Assembly: GCA_013416455.1 (NCBI GenBank)
Contig: JACCES010000016.1
Location: 54,338 to 118,337 of the forward strand
DNA from: Alcaligenaceae bacterium
GTDB lineage: Bacteria; Pseudomonadota; Gammaproteobacteria; Burkholderiales; Burkholderiaceae_B
DNA: 64,000 nt
Reading direction: 5' to 3'
Part shown: positions 53,540 to 62,749 of the stretch, piece by piece
Numbering within the stretch: position 1 is the first letter of the stretch
Layout of the letters: each line of letters starts with the position of its first letter
Made by a program: the position numbers and the translations under genes
The notes under the pieces: generated by a model
Databases searched by the model: none
What the model saw: only the letters and a program-made list of their open reading frames with translations
Told to the model about the DNA's origin: nothing

Positions 53540-55612
53540 TTACTGATACCTTCGCGGAATGAGGTCTGTCCATGTCCTTTCCCTGACCAGGCTGCCGTTC
53601 TCCCGCAGGGTTTTGGTGAATGTGATGTGGAAATAGGTGGCATCCGATTCGATCCGGGCCAGCGTCGAGAGGTCTATTTCATTGCCCGAGATGACGAACA
53701 CGTTTCTGCGTTCGCCCCGGTAGCGGGCGTTGGCGGGCGCGGCGTCATTGACATCCCACTGGTACAGCTCCGTGGAACGGTATGTGTTGTCGTGAAGGGT
53801 CCAGATCGTCTCGCTGGATGTGGTGAATGTCGAGTCGCCGGTCTGTTCATTGCGAACGCTCTTGAAAACCGGGCTGTTGCCTTGCGGCTCTTTGCCGAAA
53901 GGAGCCTTATCATCGGGTTCGGACGCAGGCAGTACGCAGGCTTGGCTGGTTTCGTTTTCCGTGGGCACCACCGGCAGCTCAAGCCATGTATCGGCGCCCG
54001 TGAAAAGATTCGTGGAGCCGGGCGTGGGGCTGGGCCAGATCATGGGAAACTGCGCGTTGGAGACAGCCAGGCGGATGCGGTGCCCGGGTTTGAAGCGCCA
54101 TGTGGTGAAGTGGATCGACGCGGACAGCGTCGTCGGTTCGCCGGGTATCAGCGCTTCCGGCGCGAGCCTCGAAAAACGTTGGGAAGGGTTGATGATCGCG
54201 CCGCTGATCAGGGACACCTGCCCATCCGGGGCCACATCTTCCAGGCGCACTGCCCATTGGTAGAACGGGGCGTCCGCGGCGACGCGCAGGCGCACTTGCG
54301 GCATGCCCATGATTTCCAGGGCTTCGGTCAAAGGGGCGGAATCGTAGACCAGGCTGTGGGCATCGTCGGCGGCCATGTCGCCCGTTTGTTCACCCCACCA
54401 TCCGCCGGCGGCCATCCCGGCGCCGGCGCGGTAGCGCAGGCTTTCGGCACTGGCTTGCGGGGAAGGCGCATCATTCAGCCGTTGCATCGTTTGCGGGTAC
54501 AGGCGCCGGGTGGTACTGCCGTCCACCGGCCATTGGTCGCCGCAACGCCAATAACCCGGGAGGGTGGCCAGATCGGTGGCGGGCGCGTGCCCGGTGCGCA
54601 TGAATGCCATCCGGCGGGGTTCGTCCAGAATCCCGTTGTCGATGCCTTTGAGCCAGTAATCCCACCAGCGCACCGCCTTCTGCCGCCATTCGTAGTTGGG
54701 GCCGGGCACGCCGTATTCAGGCCATGCGTGGTTCCAGGGCCCGATTTCCGCAATGACCGGCGCCTTCGAGGTTTCGCTGACCTCCATGACGAAATCGCGG
54801 TAGCCGTCGAGCAGTCCGCCGATCAGATAGGCCGGAACTTCGATCGGTGTTCTGAACTTGAGCGATTCTTTGCGCCAGAAATCGCCATCCTGCTGCTGGC
54901 GCAGCCAGGTGAATATCCAGGGTTCTCTGTCGAAGCGGTTCTGGAAATATTCTTCGTCGATGCGGTAGCCGGGGCTCTGCGGCATCGAGTTATCGGTATC
55001 GATCTGATGCGCATAGGAATCGATGTGCAGGGCGCCGTCAATGTAATGAACGTCGTTGTAGAACAGGTCCGTCGACCCGTGCGCCGCAATAATGGCCTTG
55101 AGCGCGGGTGGTTTTCTATGGGCCACCATCAGCGCGTTGAAGGCGCTCCATGAAATGCCATACATACCCACATTGCCATTCGACCAGCTCTTTTCGGAGA
55201 GCTGTGCAATGAGTTCTTCAAGATCGGAAATCTCGGCTTCGGAATACTCGCTTTCGGGGATGCCGCCGCCGCTGCCCCCGGTGCCGCGCACATCGACCCG
55301 GGCGACGACGTAGCCGCGTTTGGCAAAATACGAACCATATGCGTAATCGCCCAGCGCGAAAAAGTCATCCTTGCGGTAGGGCACCTTTTCCATGATGACC
55401 GGGAATGTTTCCCCGGGCGTTCTGGCGACGGGGCGGTAGTAGGTCACCGCCAAGCGCACGCCATCCTTCATTTCAAGCGTGCCGTTCTCCATGGAAAATT
55501 CGTAGTATGCGGTCGCTGCCGACTGCGTGGTATCGCCGTGGCAACCCAATAAACCGAAAGTCAGGAAAAGACAGATGGCCAGTTTCTTCAAGATGGCGGT
55601 GCTCCGTTGCAT
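53540..55612 (-). CDS. CocE/NonD-type S15 hydrolase lipoprotein
   Basis: 690 residues (ATG 55612). Lipobox 'LTFGLLGC' in the N-terminus indicates an outer- or inner-membrane lipoprotein. The X-Pro dipeptidyl-peptidase/CocE alpha-beta hydrolase follows: 'GYVVARVDVRGTGGSGG', nucleophile motif 'GMYGISWSAFNAL', acid region 'GGLLDGYRD', His in 'GPWNHAWP', then the C-terminal jelly roll. Substrates of relatives are acyl esters, amides or proline peptides. Converges on the crotonase gene; lies 78 bp downstream of the MFS gene on the same strand. Confidence 0.85.
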   Translation of the reverse strand: MQRSTAILKKLAICLFLTFGLLGCHGDTTQSAATAYYEFSMENGTLEMKDGVRLAVTYYRPVARTPGETFPVIMEKVPYRKDDFFALGDYAYGSYFAKRGYVVARVDVRGTGGSGGGIPESEYSEAEISDLEELIAQLSEKSWSNGNVGMYGISWSAFNALMVAHRKPPALKAIIAAHGSTDLFYNDVHYIDGALHIDSYAHQIDTDNSMPQSPGYRIDEEYFQNRFDREPWIFTWLRQQQDGDFWRKESLKFRTPIEVPAYLIGGLLDGYRDFVMEVSETSKAPVIAEIGPWNHAWPEYGVPGPNYEWRQKAVRWWDYWLKGIDNGILDEPRRMAFMRTGHAPATDLATLPGYWRCGDQWPVDGSTTRRLYPQTMQRLNDAPSPQASAESLRYRAGAGMAAGGWWGEQTGDMAADDAHSLVYDSAPLTEALEIMGMPQVRLRVAADAPFYQWAVRLEDVAPDGQVSLISGAIINPSQRFSRLAPEALIPGEPTTLSASIHFTTWRFKPGHRIRLAVSNAQFPMIWPSPTPGSTNLFTGADTWLELPVVPTENETSQACVLPASEPDDKAPFGKEPQGNSPVFKSVRNEQTGDSTFTTSSETIWTLHDNTYRSTELYQWDVNDAAPANARYRGERRNVFVISGNEIDLSTLARIESDATYFHITFTKTLRENGSLVRERTWTDLIPRRYQ

Positions 55613-55690
55613 TGGGCGTTCGGTGGTGTTTTTCTTACCGTTTTCGGTCACCGGCGGCCGGCAGCAGATCGTAGCAAAATTTTTCTGAAT

Positions 55691-57130
55691 TTACCGCTTG
55701 TTAAGCTGCGCCCCCGCATTGCCGGGCAATCGCATGAACGAGAGCGCCGAGATGGCGGTGATGCCGCCAATCACAATGAAGCCCCAGATGACATCGATCA
55801 GAGCCAGGTCGGCGCCACCCCGCCAGTGCATGCTCAGGTTCATGGTGACGGCCGCCGCGGCCACCCCGAGGCTGATGCCCAGCTGCTGGGCCATGGCCGA
55901 AAAGCTGCTGGCGCGGCTCATGGCGCGGGCATCCAGATCGGCGAAGGTCAGCGTGTTGACGGCGGTGAATTGCAGGGAGCGGAAAAAGCCCCCCGCCACC
56001 AGGATGGCCATCATCAGCCAGATGGAGGTGTCGGCGCGGAACAGCGCGCACAGGGCGATGAAGATGCCGGTGATGATGGCATTCACCGTCAGCACGCGCT
56101 TGAAGCCGAAGCGCTGGATGATGGGGGCGGCCACCAGTTTCATGAGCAGCGCGCCGGCCGCGCCGGTGAAGGTGATGAGCCCGGCGGCCAGTGGCGACAG
56201 GCCGAAGCCCACCTGCAGCATGATGGCAAGCAGGAAGGGCGTGGCGCCGATGGCGAAGCGGCACAGGTTGCCGCCCAGGATGGAGATCGAGAAACTGGGG
56301 ACGCGCAGCAGCGACAGATCGATGATGGGATTGGCCGCCCGGCGCGCATGCCAGATGTAGAGCACGCCGCAGATCAGGCCGAGGGCGATCAGCCCGCCGA
56401 GCTGCAGGGGCGGCAGGCTGCGGTGGCCGATGGCTTCAAAGCCCATGACCAGCGATGCGATGCTGACCCCGCTCAGGAGGAAGCCGGGCCAGTCCAGCCG
56501 GATGTCGCTGCGGGGATAGTCGTCGCGGATGTAGTGGCGGACCAGCAGGATGCCGAGCACGCCGACCGGCACGTTGATCAGGAAGATCCAGTGCCAGGTG
56601 GCGTAGGTGACCAGAAAGCCGCCGACCGGCGGACCGATGAGCGGCCCCAGCAGCGCGGGCAGCGACAGGAAGGCCATGGCTTTCAGCAGCTCGTCCTTGG
56701 GCACCTTGCGCAGCAGGATGATCCGGCCGACGGGCACCATCATGGCGCCGGCCACCCCCTGCATCCAGCGCCCGGCCACCAGCTGCGGCAGGGTCTGCGC
56801 CACGGCGCAGCCGATGGAGCTGAGCGTGAACAGCAGGATGGCGGCGGTGAACACCCGCCGGGCGCCGAAGCGGTCGGCCGCCCAGCCGCTGATCGGCACG
56901 AACACCGCCACGGCCAGCAGATAGCTGGTGATGATGACGTTCATGTCCACGACGCTGGTGCCGAGCGATTCGGCCATGACGGGCAGGGCCGTGGCGACCA
57001 CGGTGGAATCGAGCATCTGCATGAAGAGCGCACAGCCGACAATGAAGGGGATCATGCGGATGGCGCGTCTTTCGCGTTCGGAAAGCGCGGGGGAGGAATG
57101 AGAGGAAGGCTGACTGGGGGGTTCTGGCAT
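55691..57130 (-). CDS. DHA2-family MFS drug-export protein (EmrB/QacA type)
   Basis: 479 residues, ~14 membrane segments. Motif C and D1 elements: 'FMQMLDSTVVATALPVMAESLG', 'GWAADRFGARRVF' (motif A), 'RWMQGVAGAMMVPVGR', 'LGPLIGPPVGGFL', 'WHWIFLINVPVG'. These identify a proton-coupled multidrug exporter of the DHA2 class. No EmrA-like adaptor is adjacent. Divergent from the DUF3460 gene. Confidence 0.9.
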   Translation of the reverse strand: MPEPPSQPSSHSSPALSERERRAIRMIPFIVGCALFMQMLDSTVVATALPVMAESLGTSVVDMNVIITSYLLAVAVFVPISGWAADRFGARRVFTAAILLFTLSSIGCAVAQTLPQLVAGRWMQGVAGAMMVPVGRIILLRKVPKDELLKAMAFLSLPALLGPLIGPPVGGFLVTYATWHWIFLINVPVGVLGILLVRHYIRDDYPRSDIRLDWPGFLLSGVSIASLVMGFEAIGHRSLPPLQLGGLIALGLICGVLYIWHARRAANPIIDLSLLRVPSFSISILGGNLCRFAIGATPFLLAIMLQVGFGLSPLAAGLITFTGAAGALLMKLVAAPIIQRFGFKRVLTVNAIITGIFIALCALFRADTSIWLMMAILVAGGFFRSLQFTAVNTLTFADLDARAMSRASSFSAMAQQLGISLGVAAAAVTMNLSMHWRGGADLALIDVIWGFIVIGGITAISALSFMRLPGNAGAQLNKR

Positions 57131-57191
57131 GCAAAAGGGGCGAGTGAAGTAAACTCGGGTTATTCAGGCTAACCGAGAATACGTCCGTATT

Positions 57192-57380
57192 ATGGCAAAG
57201 AATTACGAGTCCGACGTCACGCAGATGATCAGACAATACAAAGAGCAGCATCCCGATACCGAGATGCGCCAGCGCGAAGGCCGCGCGCGGCTGTGGGACA
57301 AGAACCTCGATGCGGAGCTGCAGGAAGGCTTCAAGCAGGCGAACGTGCCGCAGAGGCCTTACGTGTATCAGACGGACTGA
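57192..57380 (+). CDS. DUF3460 family small protein
   Basis: 62 residues, highly charged and predicted helical ('SDVTQMIRQYKEQHPDTEMRQ', in part, 'GRARLWDKNLDAELQ', 'VPQRPYVYQ'). DUF3460 is a small Burkholderiales family of unknown function found just upstream of scpA-panC, as here (9 bp before scpA). Confidence 0.88.
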   Translation: MAKNYESDVTQMIRQYKEQHPDTEMRQREGRARLWDKNLDAELQEGFKQANVPQRPYVYQTD

Positions 57381-57389
57381 TACCGCATC

Positions 57390-58268
57390 ATGTCCTCCGA
57401 CAAGGCTGTCGTGGGCAAATTCGATGCCCTGGTGTCGCCACCCATGGACAGCACGCCCGACACGGTCGACGCCGTGGCGCTCGCGCGTCTCTACGGCGAG
57501 CCCCTGTTCAGCCTGCCCCAGGATCTCTACATTCCACCCGACGCCCTCGAAATCTTCCTGGAAGCCTTCGAGGGCCCGCTCGATCTTCTGCTCTATCTGA
57601 TACGCAAGCAGAATTTCAATGTGCTGGACATCCCCATGGCGGATGTCACGCGCCAGTATCTGTCCTATGTCGAGCAGATCCGCCGCCAGAACCTGGAGCT
57701 GGCCGGCGAATACCTGCTCATGGCCGCCCTGCTCATCGAAATCAAGTCGCGGATGCTGTTGCCCGTGCGCAAGTCGGACACCGGCGAAGAAGTCGAGGAC
57801 CCGCGGGCGGAACTGGTGCGACGCCTGCTCGAATACGAACAAATGAAGCTGGCGGCCCGGAAGCTCGAACGGCTGCCGCAGCTGGGGCGCGATTTCCAGC
57901 GCGCCAGCGCCGTGCTGAACCTGCAGGTCGAGGAACTCCTGCCGGAAGTCCGGCCCGAAGACCTGCGCGACGCCTGGCAGGAGATCCTGCGCCGCGCCCG
58001 TCTCAATGCCCACCACCGGATCACGCGCGAGCAGTTGTCGGTGCGCGAACACATGACATTGATCCTGCGGCGGCTGTCTGACGTCCGCTTCATGGAATTC
58101 ACCGAACTTTTCATGGAAAGAATCGACCAGGGCGACAAAGTGGCCGTCGTGGTCGTGCATTTCCTGGCCATGCTCGAACTGGCGCGCGAATCCCTGCTGG
58201 ACATCACCCAGGCGGAACCGTATGCGCCCATCTATGTACGTCTGTCCTACGTGCGTGCGGCGGCCTGA
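57390..58268 (+). CDS. scpA: Segregation and condensation protein A
   Basis: 292-residue kleisin of the SMC-ScpAB chromosome condensation complex. Conserved 'LEIFLEAFEGPLDLLLYLIRKQNFNVLDIP' (split), 'QYLSYVEQIRRQNLELAGEYLLMAALLIEIKSRMLLP' (split) and a C-terminal winged helix ('VVVVHFLAMLELARE'). An N-terminal ~40-residue extension precedes the core. scpB is not in the window. Confidence 0.93.
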   Translation: MSSDKAVVGKFDALVSPPMDSTPDTVDAVALARLYGEPLFSLPQDLYIPPDALEIFLEAFEGPLDLLLYLIRKQNFNVLDIPMADVTRQYLSYVEQIRRQNLELAGEYLLMAALLIEIKSRMLLPVRKSDTGEEVEDPRAELVRRLLEYEQMKLAARKLERLPQLGRDFQRASAVLNLQVEELLPEVRPEDLRDAWQEILRRARLNAHHRITREQLSVREHMTLILRRLSDVRFMEFTELFMERIDQGDKVAVVVVHFLAMLELARESLLDITQAEPYAPIYVRLSYVRAAA

Positions 58269-58293
58269 AGCACGTCGGCGCGTCCCCAACTGA

Positions 58294-59160
<867 letters not shown>

Positions 59161-59206
59161 CCACGCGCCGCATCGGCCGCTACGCGGCATTCCGCGCCGC
59201 GCAAAC

Positions 59207-59227
59207 CCCGGGGCGGCCTGCCCCGGG
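59207..59227 (+). terminator. GC-rich hairpin downstream of panC
   Basis: CCCGGGGC (59207-59214) and GCCCCGGG (59220-59227) form an 8-bp stem with a 5-base loop, 46 bp after the panC stop. It lacks a T-run. Likely a transcript-end or attenuating structure before the LuxR-type gene. Confidence 0.5.
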
Positions 59228-59245
59228 CGCCTGATCGCTTCCGGA

Positions 59246-59267
59246 CTGTCAGAACTGACAGCTGTCA
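59246..59267 (+). promoter_or_regulatory. Lux-box-like palindrome upstream of the orphan HTH gene
   Basis: CTGTCAG-AA-CTGACAG (59246-59261) is a palindrome of the form CT-N12-AG, the core pattern of lux/las/rhl boxes. It overlaps a second perfect palindrome, TGACAGCTGTCA (59256-59267), giving three alternating half-sites. It lies 56 bp upstream of the ATG of the LuxR-type HTH gene, so autoregulation or control by another LuxR-type protein is possible. Confidence 0.55.
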
Positions 59268-59322
59268 TCGCCGGCCCCGCGTGCCAGAATAGGGCCGACG
59301 AATCAGCTATCAGGAGGGGGCG

Positions 59323-59541
59323 ATGAACAGGCGATCCGGGTGCAAAGATGCCCGTTTTTCGGTGCTGACTCCGCGCGAGCGGGATGTCATGGCTTATGTG
59401 GCGATGGGCAAGCCCAACAAGATCATCGCGGCGGAACTCGGTGTGTCGCAGCGCACGATAGAAGCGCATCGGGCCCGCATCTTCCAGAAGATGCGGGTGC
59501 GCAATGCGGTGGAGCTTGCCCGCCGCCTGCTGGCGCCCTAG
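59323..59541 (+). CDS. Orphan LuxR/FixJ-type HTH protein
   Basis: 72 residues consisting of a single LuxR-class helix-turn-helix: 'LTPRERDVMAYVAMGKPNK' then 'AAELGVSQRTIEAHRARIFQKM', the recognition helix, and 'VELARRLL'. No receiver or autoinducer domain is present. AGGAGGGGG a few bases before the ATG is a very strong ribosome site. It is most like FixJ/TodR-family output domains. It may bind DNA as a free dimer. Confidence 0.88.
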   Translation: MNRRSGCKDARFSVLTPRERDVMAYVAMGKPNKIIAAELGVSQRTIEAHRARIFQKMRVRNAVELARRLLAP

Positions 59542-59555
59542 GCCCCCCGGGGGGC
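59542..59555. terminator. 14-bp palindrome between convergent stop codons
   Basis: GCCCCCC followed by GGGGGGC is perfectly self-complementary and fills the gap between the stop of the LuxR-type gene (59539-59541) and the stop of the lipoprotein gene on the other strand. It is a candidate bidirectional terminator, although a hairpin would need a small loop. Confidence 0.4.
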
Positions 59556-60226
59556 TACCGGCAATTCAGGGTGGGCTTGGACTTGAGCTCGTCGATGGGG
59601 TCGATGTCGGCCTGGCGGGTCAGCCGGTGTTCGAGCATGGGCTGCACGCCATTGAGCGTATGCACGCGCAGGGTATTGCTGTTCAGGAAGGTCAGGTCGG
59701 CCTTGGCCGTATCCTGGTTGGCATGCACCAGGGCAATGCGCAGCGGGTTGTCGCCAATGACATTCCAGCAGCCCTGTTCGGTGAGGGTGTGGCGGGGCTG
59801 GTTGTTCACCAGGGTGGTGGTGCGCGCCCGCCATTCACCGCTGGGCGCCAGGGTGACGAGAAAGCGCGAGGCGTCGCAGGCCATGCCCGAGGGGCAGGGC
59901 ACGGTGCCCAGGAAACTGCGTGCTTCGGCCAGCGGGCGGGGCAGGGCGGCGGCCGAGTCGTCGCCGGCCGGCCGGGCTTCCTGGCTTGCCGGTACCTGGG
60001 CTTCGGCGGGCCCGGCGCTGCCGAAGCCCAGCTGGATCTGCGAGGCGGCTCGCGGGCTGCGGCCCATTGCGTGGCTTTCGGCGTCGATCTGGGTGTTTTC
60101 GCGGGAAGTGTCGTAAAGGGCGGAGCTTTGCTGCGGTTGCGCACAACCGGCCACGATGGCCAGTGCGAGCAGGATGGCGGGCGTTCGGGCGGGGGCAAGG
60201 CGGGCGAGCGGAGAGTGTGCTGGCAT
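59555..60226 (-). CDS. NlpE-like lipoprotein
   Basis: 223 residues. Lipobox 'LAIVAGC' (Cys ~28), a ~75-residue low-complexity linker, then a domain whose outline 'FLGTVPCPSGMACDASRFLVTLAPSGEW...GCWNVIGDNPLRIAL' resembles the NlpE N-terminal barrel ('G.LPCADC.G....L.L...G.'). The CxxC of NlpE is replaced by C-x5-C. NlpE senses copper and surface contact in enterobacteria; a stress-sensing or structural envelope role here is only inference. A META-domain lipoprotein is an alternative. Confidence 0.55.
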   Translation of the reverse strand: MPAHSPLARLAPARTPAILLALAIVAGCAQPQQSSALYDTSRENTQIDAESHAMGRSPRAASQIQLGFGSAGPAEAQVPASQEARPAGDDSAAALPRPLAEARSFLGTVPCPSGMACDASRFLVTLAPSGEWRARTTTLVNNQPRHTLTEQGCWNVIGDNPLRIALVHANQDTAKADLTFLNSNTLRVHTLNGVQPMLEHRLTRQADIDPIDELKSKPTLNCR

Positions 60227-60421
60227 GATCGGTTTCCAAGGAAGGCGCTTTCACCACGAGCCTGGGCGCGCGACTCATGAGAGGCGGGCGCGGCGGCTCA
60301 TGCACGGACCCGGGGGCTGCTTTGAACAGAGGCACATGCAGGCGCCGAGGTGGACGAGCTCAGGCCTTCGGGCCGGGGTTCTTGCTTCATTCTACGCATT
60401 TCCGATGGCTTTTGCTGCGCC

Positions 60422-61168
60422 ATGACGCCCGGTTTTCAAGCCTGGGCCTTGCCGTTGATGCTGTCTTCCATGCCGGCCGGGGTGCTGTGCGCGGCGGTTT
60501 CCCTGGCCTATGCGCAGGGCGTCGCCGCCGGGGCGCCGGCCGATGGCGCCACCATGCGGGCGGCGCTGCGGGCCGCGCTCCGGCCCGGTTTCATCCGGCG
60601 GGTGCCGCCGTTCCTGGGGGCACTGTCCGCCTGTCTGCTGTTTCTGGCCTGCCTTCCCTTCATGCTGCGGCCTTCGGCGCTGGCGGCGTTGCAGGCCGCG
60701 GCGTGCGCGGTCCTGCTGGTGCTGGCCATCATCGACGCGCGTTGTGGCCTGCTGCCGGATGCGCTCACCCTGCCTCTGCTGTGGGCGGGCCTCCTGCTGG
60801 CCTGCGCCGGGCACGGCATACGGCTGCATGACGCGGTGGCGGCGGCAGCGGCCGGCTATGTGTCGCTGTGGGCCTTGGACGCCGGTTTCCGGCTGTGGCG
60901 GGGCCGGTCCGGGCTGGGCGGCGGCGACATGAAGCTCGTCGCCGCGCTGGGCGCCTGGCTGGGCTGGGCGCCCTTGCCGGGGGTGCTGCTGGCCGCCAGC
61001 GCGGCGGGCATTCTTTTTGCTGCCGCGGGCGGGGGCCGCGGGGCATGGCGGGCCTCATTGGCTTTCGGTCCGTTCCTGGCATTGGCCGGCGGTTTTTGGC
61101 TGGTGGGCGACCCTGTTGTACAGTTCCTTTTTTGTCTGGGGAATGCCGTATGTACAAGGTCGGTCTGA
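60422..61168 (+). CDS. Short prepilin peptidase (A24 family) lacking the N-terminal domain
   Basis: 248 residues, ~7 membrane segments. The two catalytic aspartates of type IV prepilin peptidases are present in 'LLVLAIIDARCGLLPDALTLP' (split) and 'GLGGGDMKLVAALGAWLG'. The cytoplasmic N-terminal methyltransferase domain with its zinc cysteines, found in PilD (~290 aa), is missing; the N-terminus reads 'MLSSMPAGVLCAAVSLAYAQGV'. pilB and pilC, which normally precede pilD-coaE, are absent. It overlaps coaE by 19 bp. It may process pseudopilins or Tad pilins. Confidence 0.75.
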   Translation: MTPGFQAWALPLMLSSMPAGVLCAAVSLAYAQGVAAGAPADGATMRAALRAALRPGFIRRVPPFLGALSACLLFLACLPFMLRPSALAALQAAACAVLLVLAIIDARCGLLPDALTLPLLWAGLLLACAGHGIRLHDAVAAAAAGYVSLWALDAGFRLWRGRSGLGGGDMKLVAALGAWLGWAPLPGVLLAASAAGILFAAAGGGRGAWRASLAFGPFLALAGGFWLVGDPVVQFLFCLGNAVCTRSV

Positions 61169-61776
61169 CCGGCGGGATCGGTTCGGGGAAAAGCAAGGTG
61201 GCGGATATGCTGGCCTCGTGGGGGGCCGCCGTGATCGACTCCGACGTGATCGCGCACGAACTGACGGCGCCGGGCGGGGCGGCCATCGAGCCGATCCGGC
61301 AAGCCTTCGGGCCGGGCGTCATCGCCGAGAACGGGGCGCTGGACCGCCCGGTGATGCGTGAGCTGGCGTTCCAGAGTCCCGAGGCCCGGCGGCGGCTCGA
61401 AGCCATCCTGCACCCCATGATACGGGCCGAGACGGGCGCCAGGGCGCAAGTGGCCCGGGGGTGGTATGTGGTGTTCGTGGTGCCGTTGCTGGTGGAGTCG
61501 GGCCGCTGGCGGAAAGAGCTGGACCGCATCTGCGTGGTGGACTGCGATCCCGAAACCCAGGTGGCCCGGGTGAGGGCGCGCAGCGGGCTGACGCGGGAAG
61601 CTATTGCGCGTATTATGTCGACACAGGCGTCCCGCGAGGAACGCATCGCCGTCGCACACGATATCGTTCCCAACGGCGCAGGCACCACTCTCGAAGAACT
61701 GGAACGTCATGTCCGGGCTCTGCATGAGTACTGGTGCATGCAGGCGCAGCAGCCATCAGCGCCTTTCCATACCTAG
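61150..61776 (+). CDS. coaE: Dephospho-CoA kinase
   Basis: 208 residues, final step of coenzyme A synthesis. P-loop 'VGLTGGIGSGKSKVADML', 'VIDSDVIAHELT', 'LHPMIRAE', 'VPLLVESGRW' and the lid region 'RSGLTREAIARIMSTQASREER' (split). Start overlaps the prepilin peptidase gene by 19 bp. Confidence 0.95.
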   Translation: MYKVGLTGGIGSGKSKVADMLASWGAAVIDSDVIAHELTAPGGAAIEPIRQAFGPGVIAENGALDRPVMRELAFQSPEARRRLEAILHPMIRAETGARAQVARGWYVVFVVPLLVESGRWRKELDRICVVDCDPETQVARVRARSGLTREAIARIMSTQASREERIAVAHDIVPNGAGTTLEELERHVRALHEYWCMQAQQPSAPFHT

Positions 61777-61805
61777 TCGACGCTTCTGTAAAGGTGGTAG
61801 GCCGC

Positions 61806-62558
61806 GTGATTCTCTACGAATATCCGTGCAACGAACGTATCCGTTCTCTTTTACGTGTCGAACACCTGTTCGACCGCTTGTTCTTCTTCGCAGGGGGCGA
61901 AGACGTCCGGCACCATCAGGTATCCATGGCAACCCTGTTCGAACTGCTCGACATCTCCGAGCGGACCGATCTGCGCGGCGCCGTCGTCCAGGATCTCGAA
62001 CGCCAGCGAGGCGCGCTCAGCGCGCTGCGCCAGCATCCCGGCGTGGATGAGTCCCGGCTCGACGCCATGCTGGGTGAAATCCAGGCGGTCAATGGCGAAC
62101 TCGGCGCCCAGGGCAGGGTGGGGCAGAATCTGCGCGACAACGAATGGCTGGCCAGCCTTCGCGGCCGGCTTGCGGTTCCGGGCGGCTCATCGCCGGTCGA
62201 CATGCCCTCCTTCTTTGCCTGGCAGCTCAAGCCCTTTGAAGAACGCACGCACGACCTGCGGGGCTGGATCGCGCCGCTCATGCCGCTGTACCGCGGGCTG
62301 GCCCTGATCCTGCGCATGTTGCGCGATTCCGGCGATGCGCGTGACATGATGGCGCGCGATGGCGCCTACCAGGAAATGCTCGGCGGCAAGATCTACCAGC
62401 TCCTGCGGGTCTGGGTCGACGCCTCGCGGCGGGTGTTTCCCGAAATGAGCGCCAACAAATATGTGATCTGGGTGCGCTTCGCGGCCCAGGGAGACGACCT
62501 CAAGCCGCAACCGGCGGGTGTCGACATTCCCTTCCGGCTGGCCTGCTGCCACGTCTGA
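61806..62558 (+). CDS. zapD: Cell division protein ZapD
   Basis: 250 residues (GTG start at 61806), matching E. coli ZapD (247 aa). ZapD bundles FtsZ filaments. Family sequence: 'ILYEYPCNERIRSLLRVEHLFDRLFFF' (split), 'LFELLDISERTDLRGAVVQDLERQ' (split), 'PYLPLYRGL'-like 'LMPLYRGLALILRMLRDSG', 'VWVDASRRVFPEMSANKYVIWVRF' (split). The GTG is preferred over an earlier ATG (61734) because the family N-terminus begins there and a purine-rich GGTAGG precedes it. yacG, often next, is not found in the 190-bp gap downstream. Confidence 0.92.
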   Translation: MILYEYPCNERIRSLLRVEHLFDRLFFFAGGEDVRHHQVSMATLFELLDISERTDLRGAVVQDLERQRGALSALRQHPGVDESRLDAMLGEIQAVNGELGAQGRVGQNLRDNEWLASLRGRLAVPGGSSPVDMPSFFAWQLKPFEERTHDLRGWIAPLMPLYRGLALILRMLRDSGDARDMMARDGAYQEMLGGKIYQLLRVWVDASRRVFPEMSANKYVIWVRFAAQGDDLKPQPAGVDIPFRLACCHV

Positions 62559-62749
62559 GCCTCGCCGGGCGCAGGCGGCTTCCCGCTGCGCGCAAGTTGC
62601 CGTAAACCTCCTGTTCTCCTGCTCCGGTCGGGCGCCGGGCGCCATCGCAGATTACTGTTGCGTTCCGTTTCAAATGTGTGTCCCGCACTGCGCCGCCGCC
62701 TGATGATGCGCGACAATGGCGGCTTGTATCCTGAGCCGAGGTAAAACGA

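Noticed and set aside
62559..62749. Search for yacG after zapD.
   Set aside because: No frame with the CxxC zinc motifs of YacG in this 190-bp gap on either strand.
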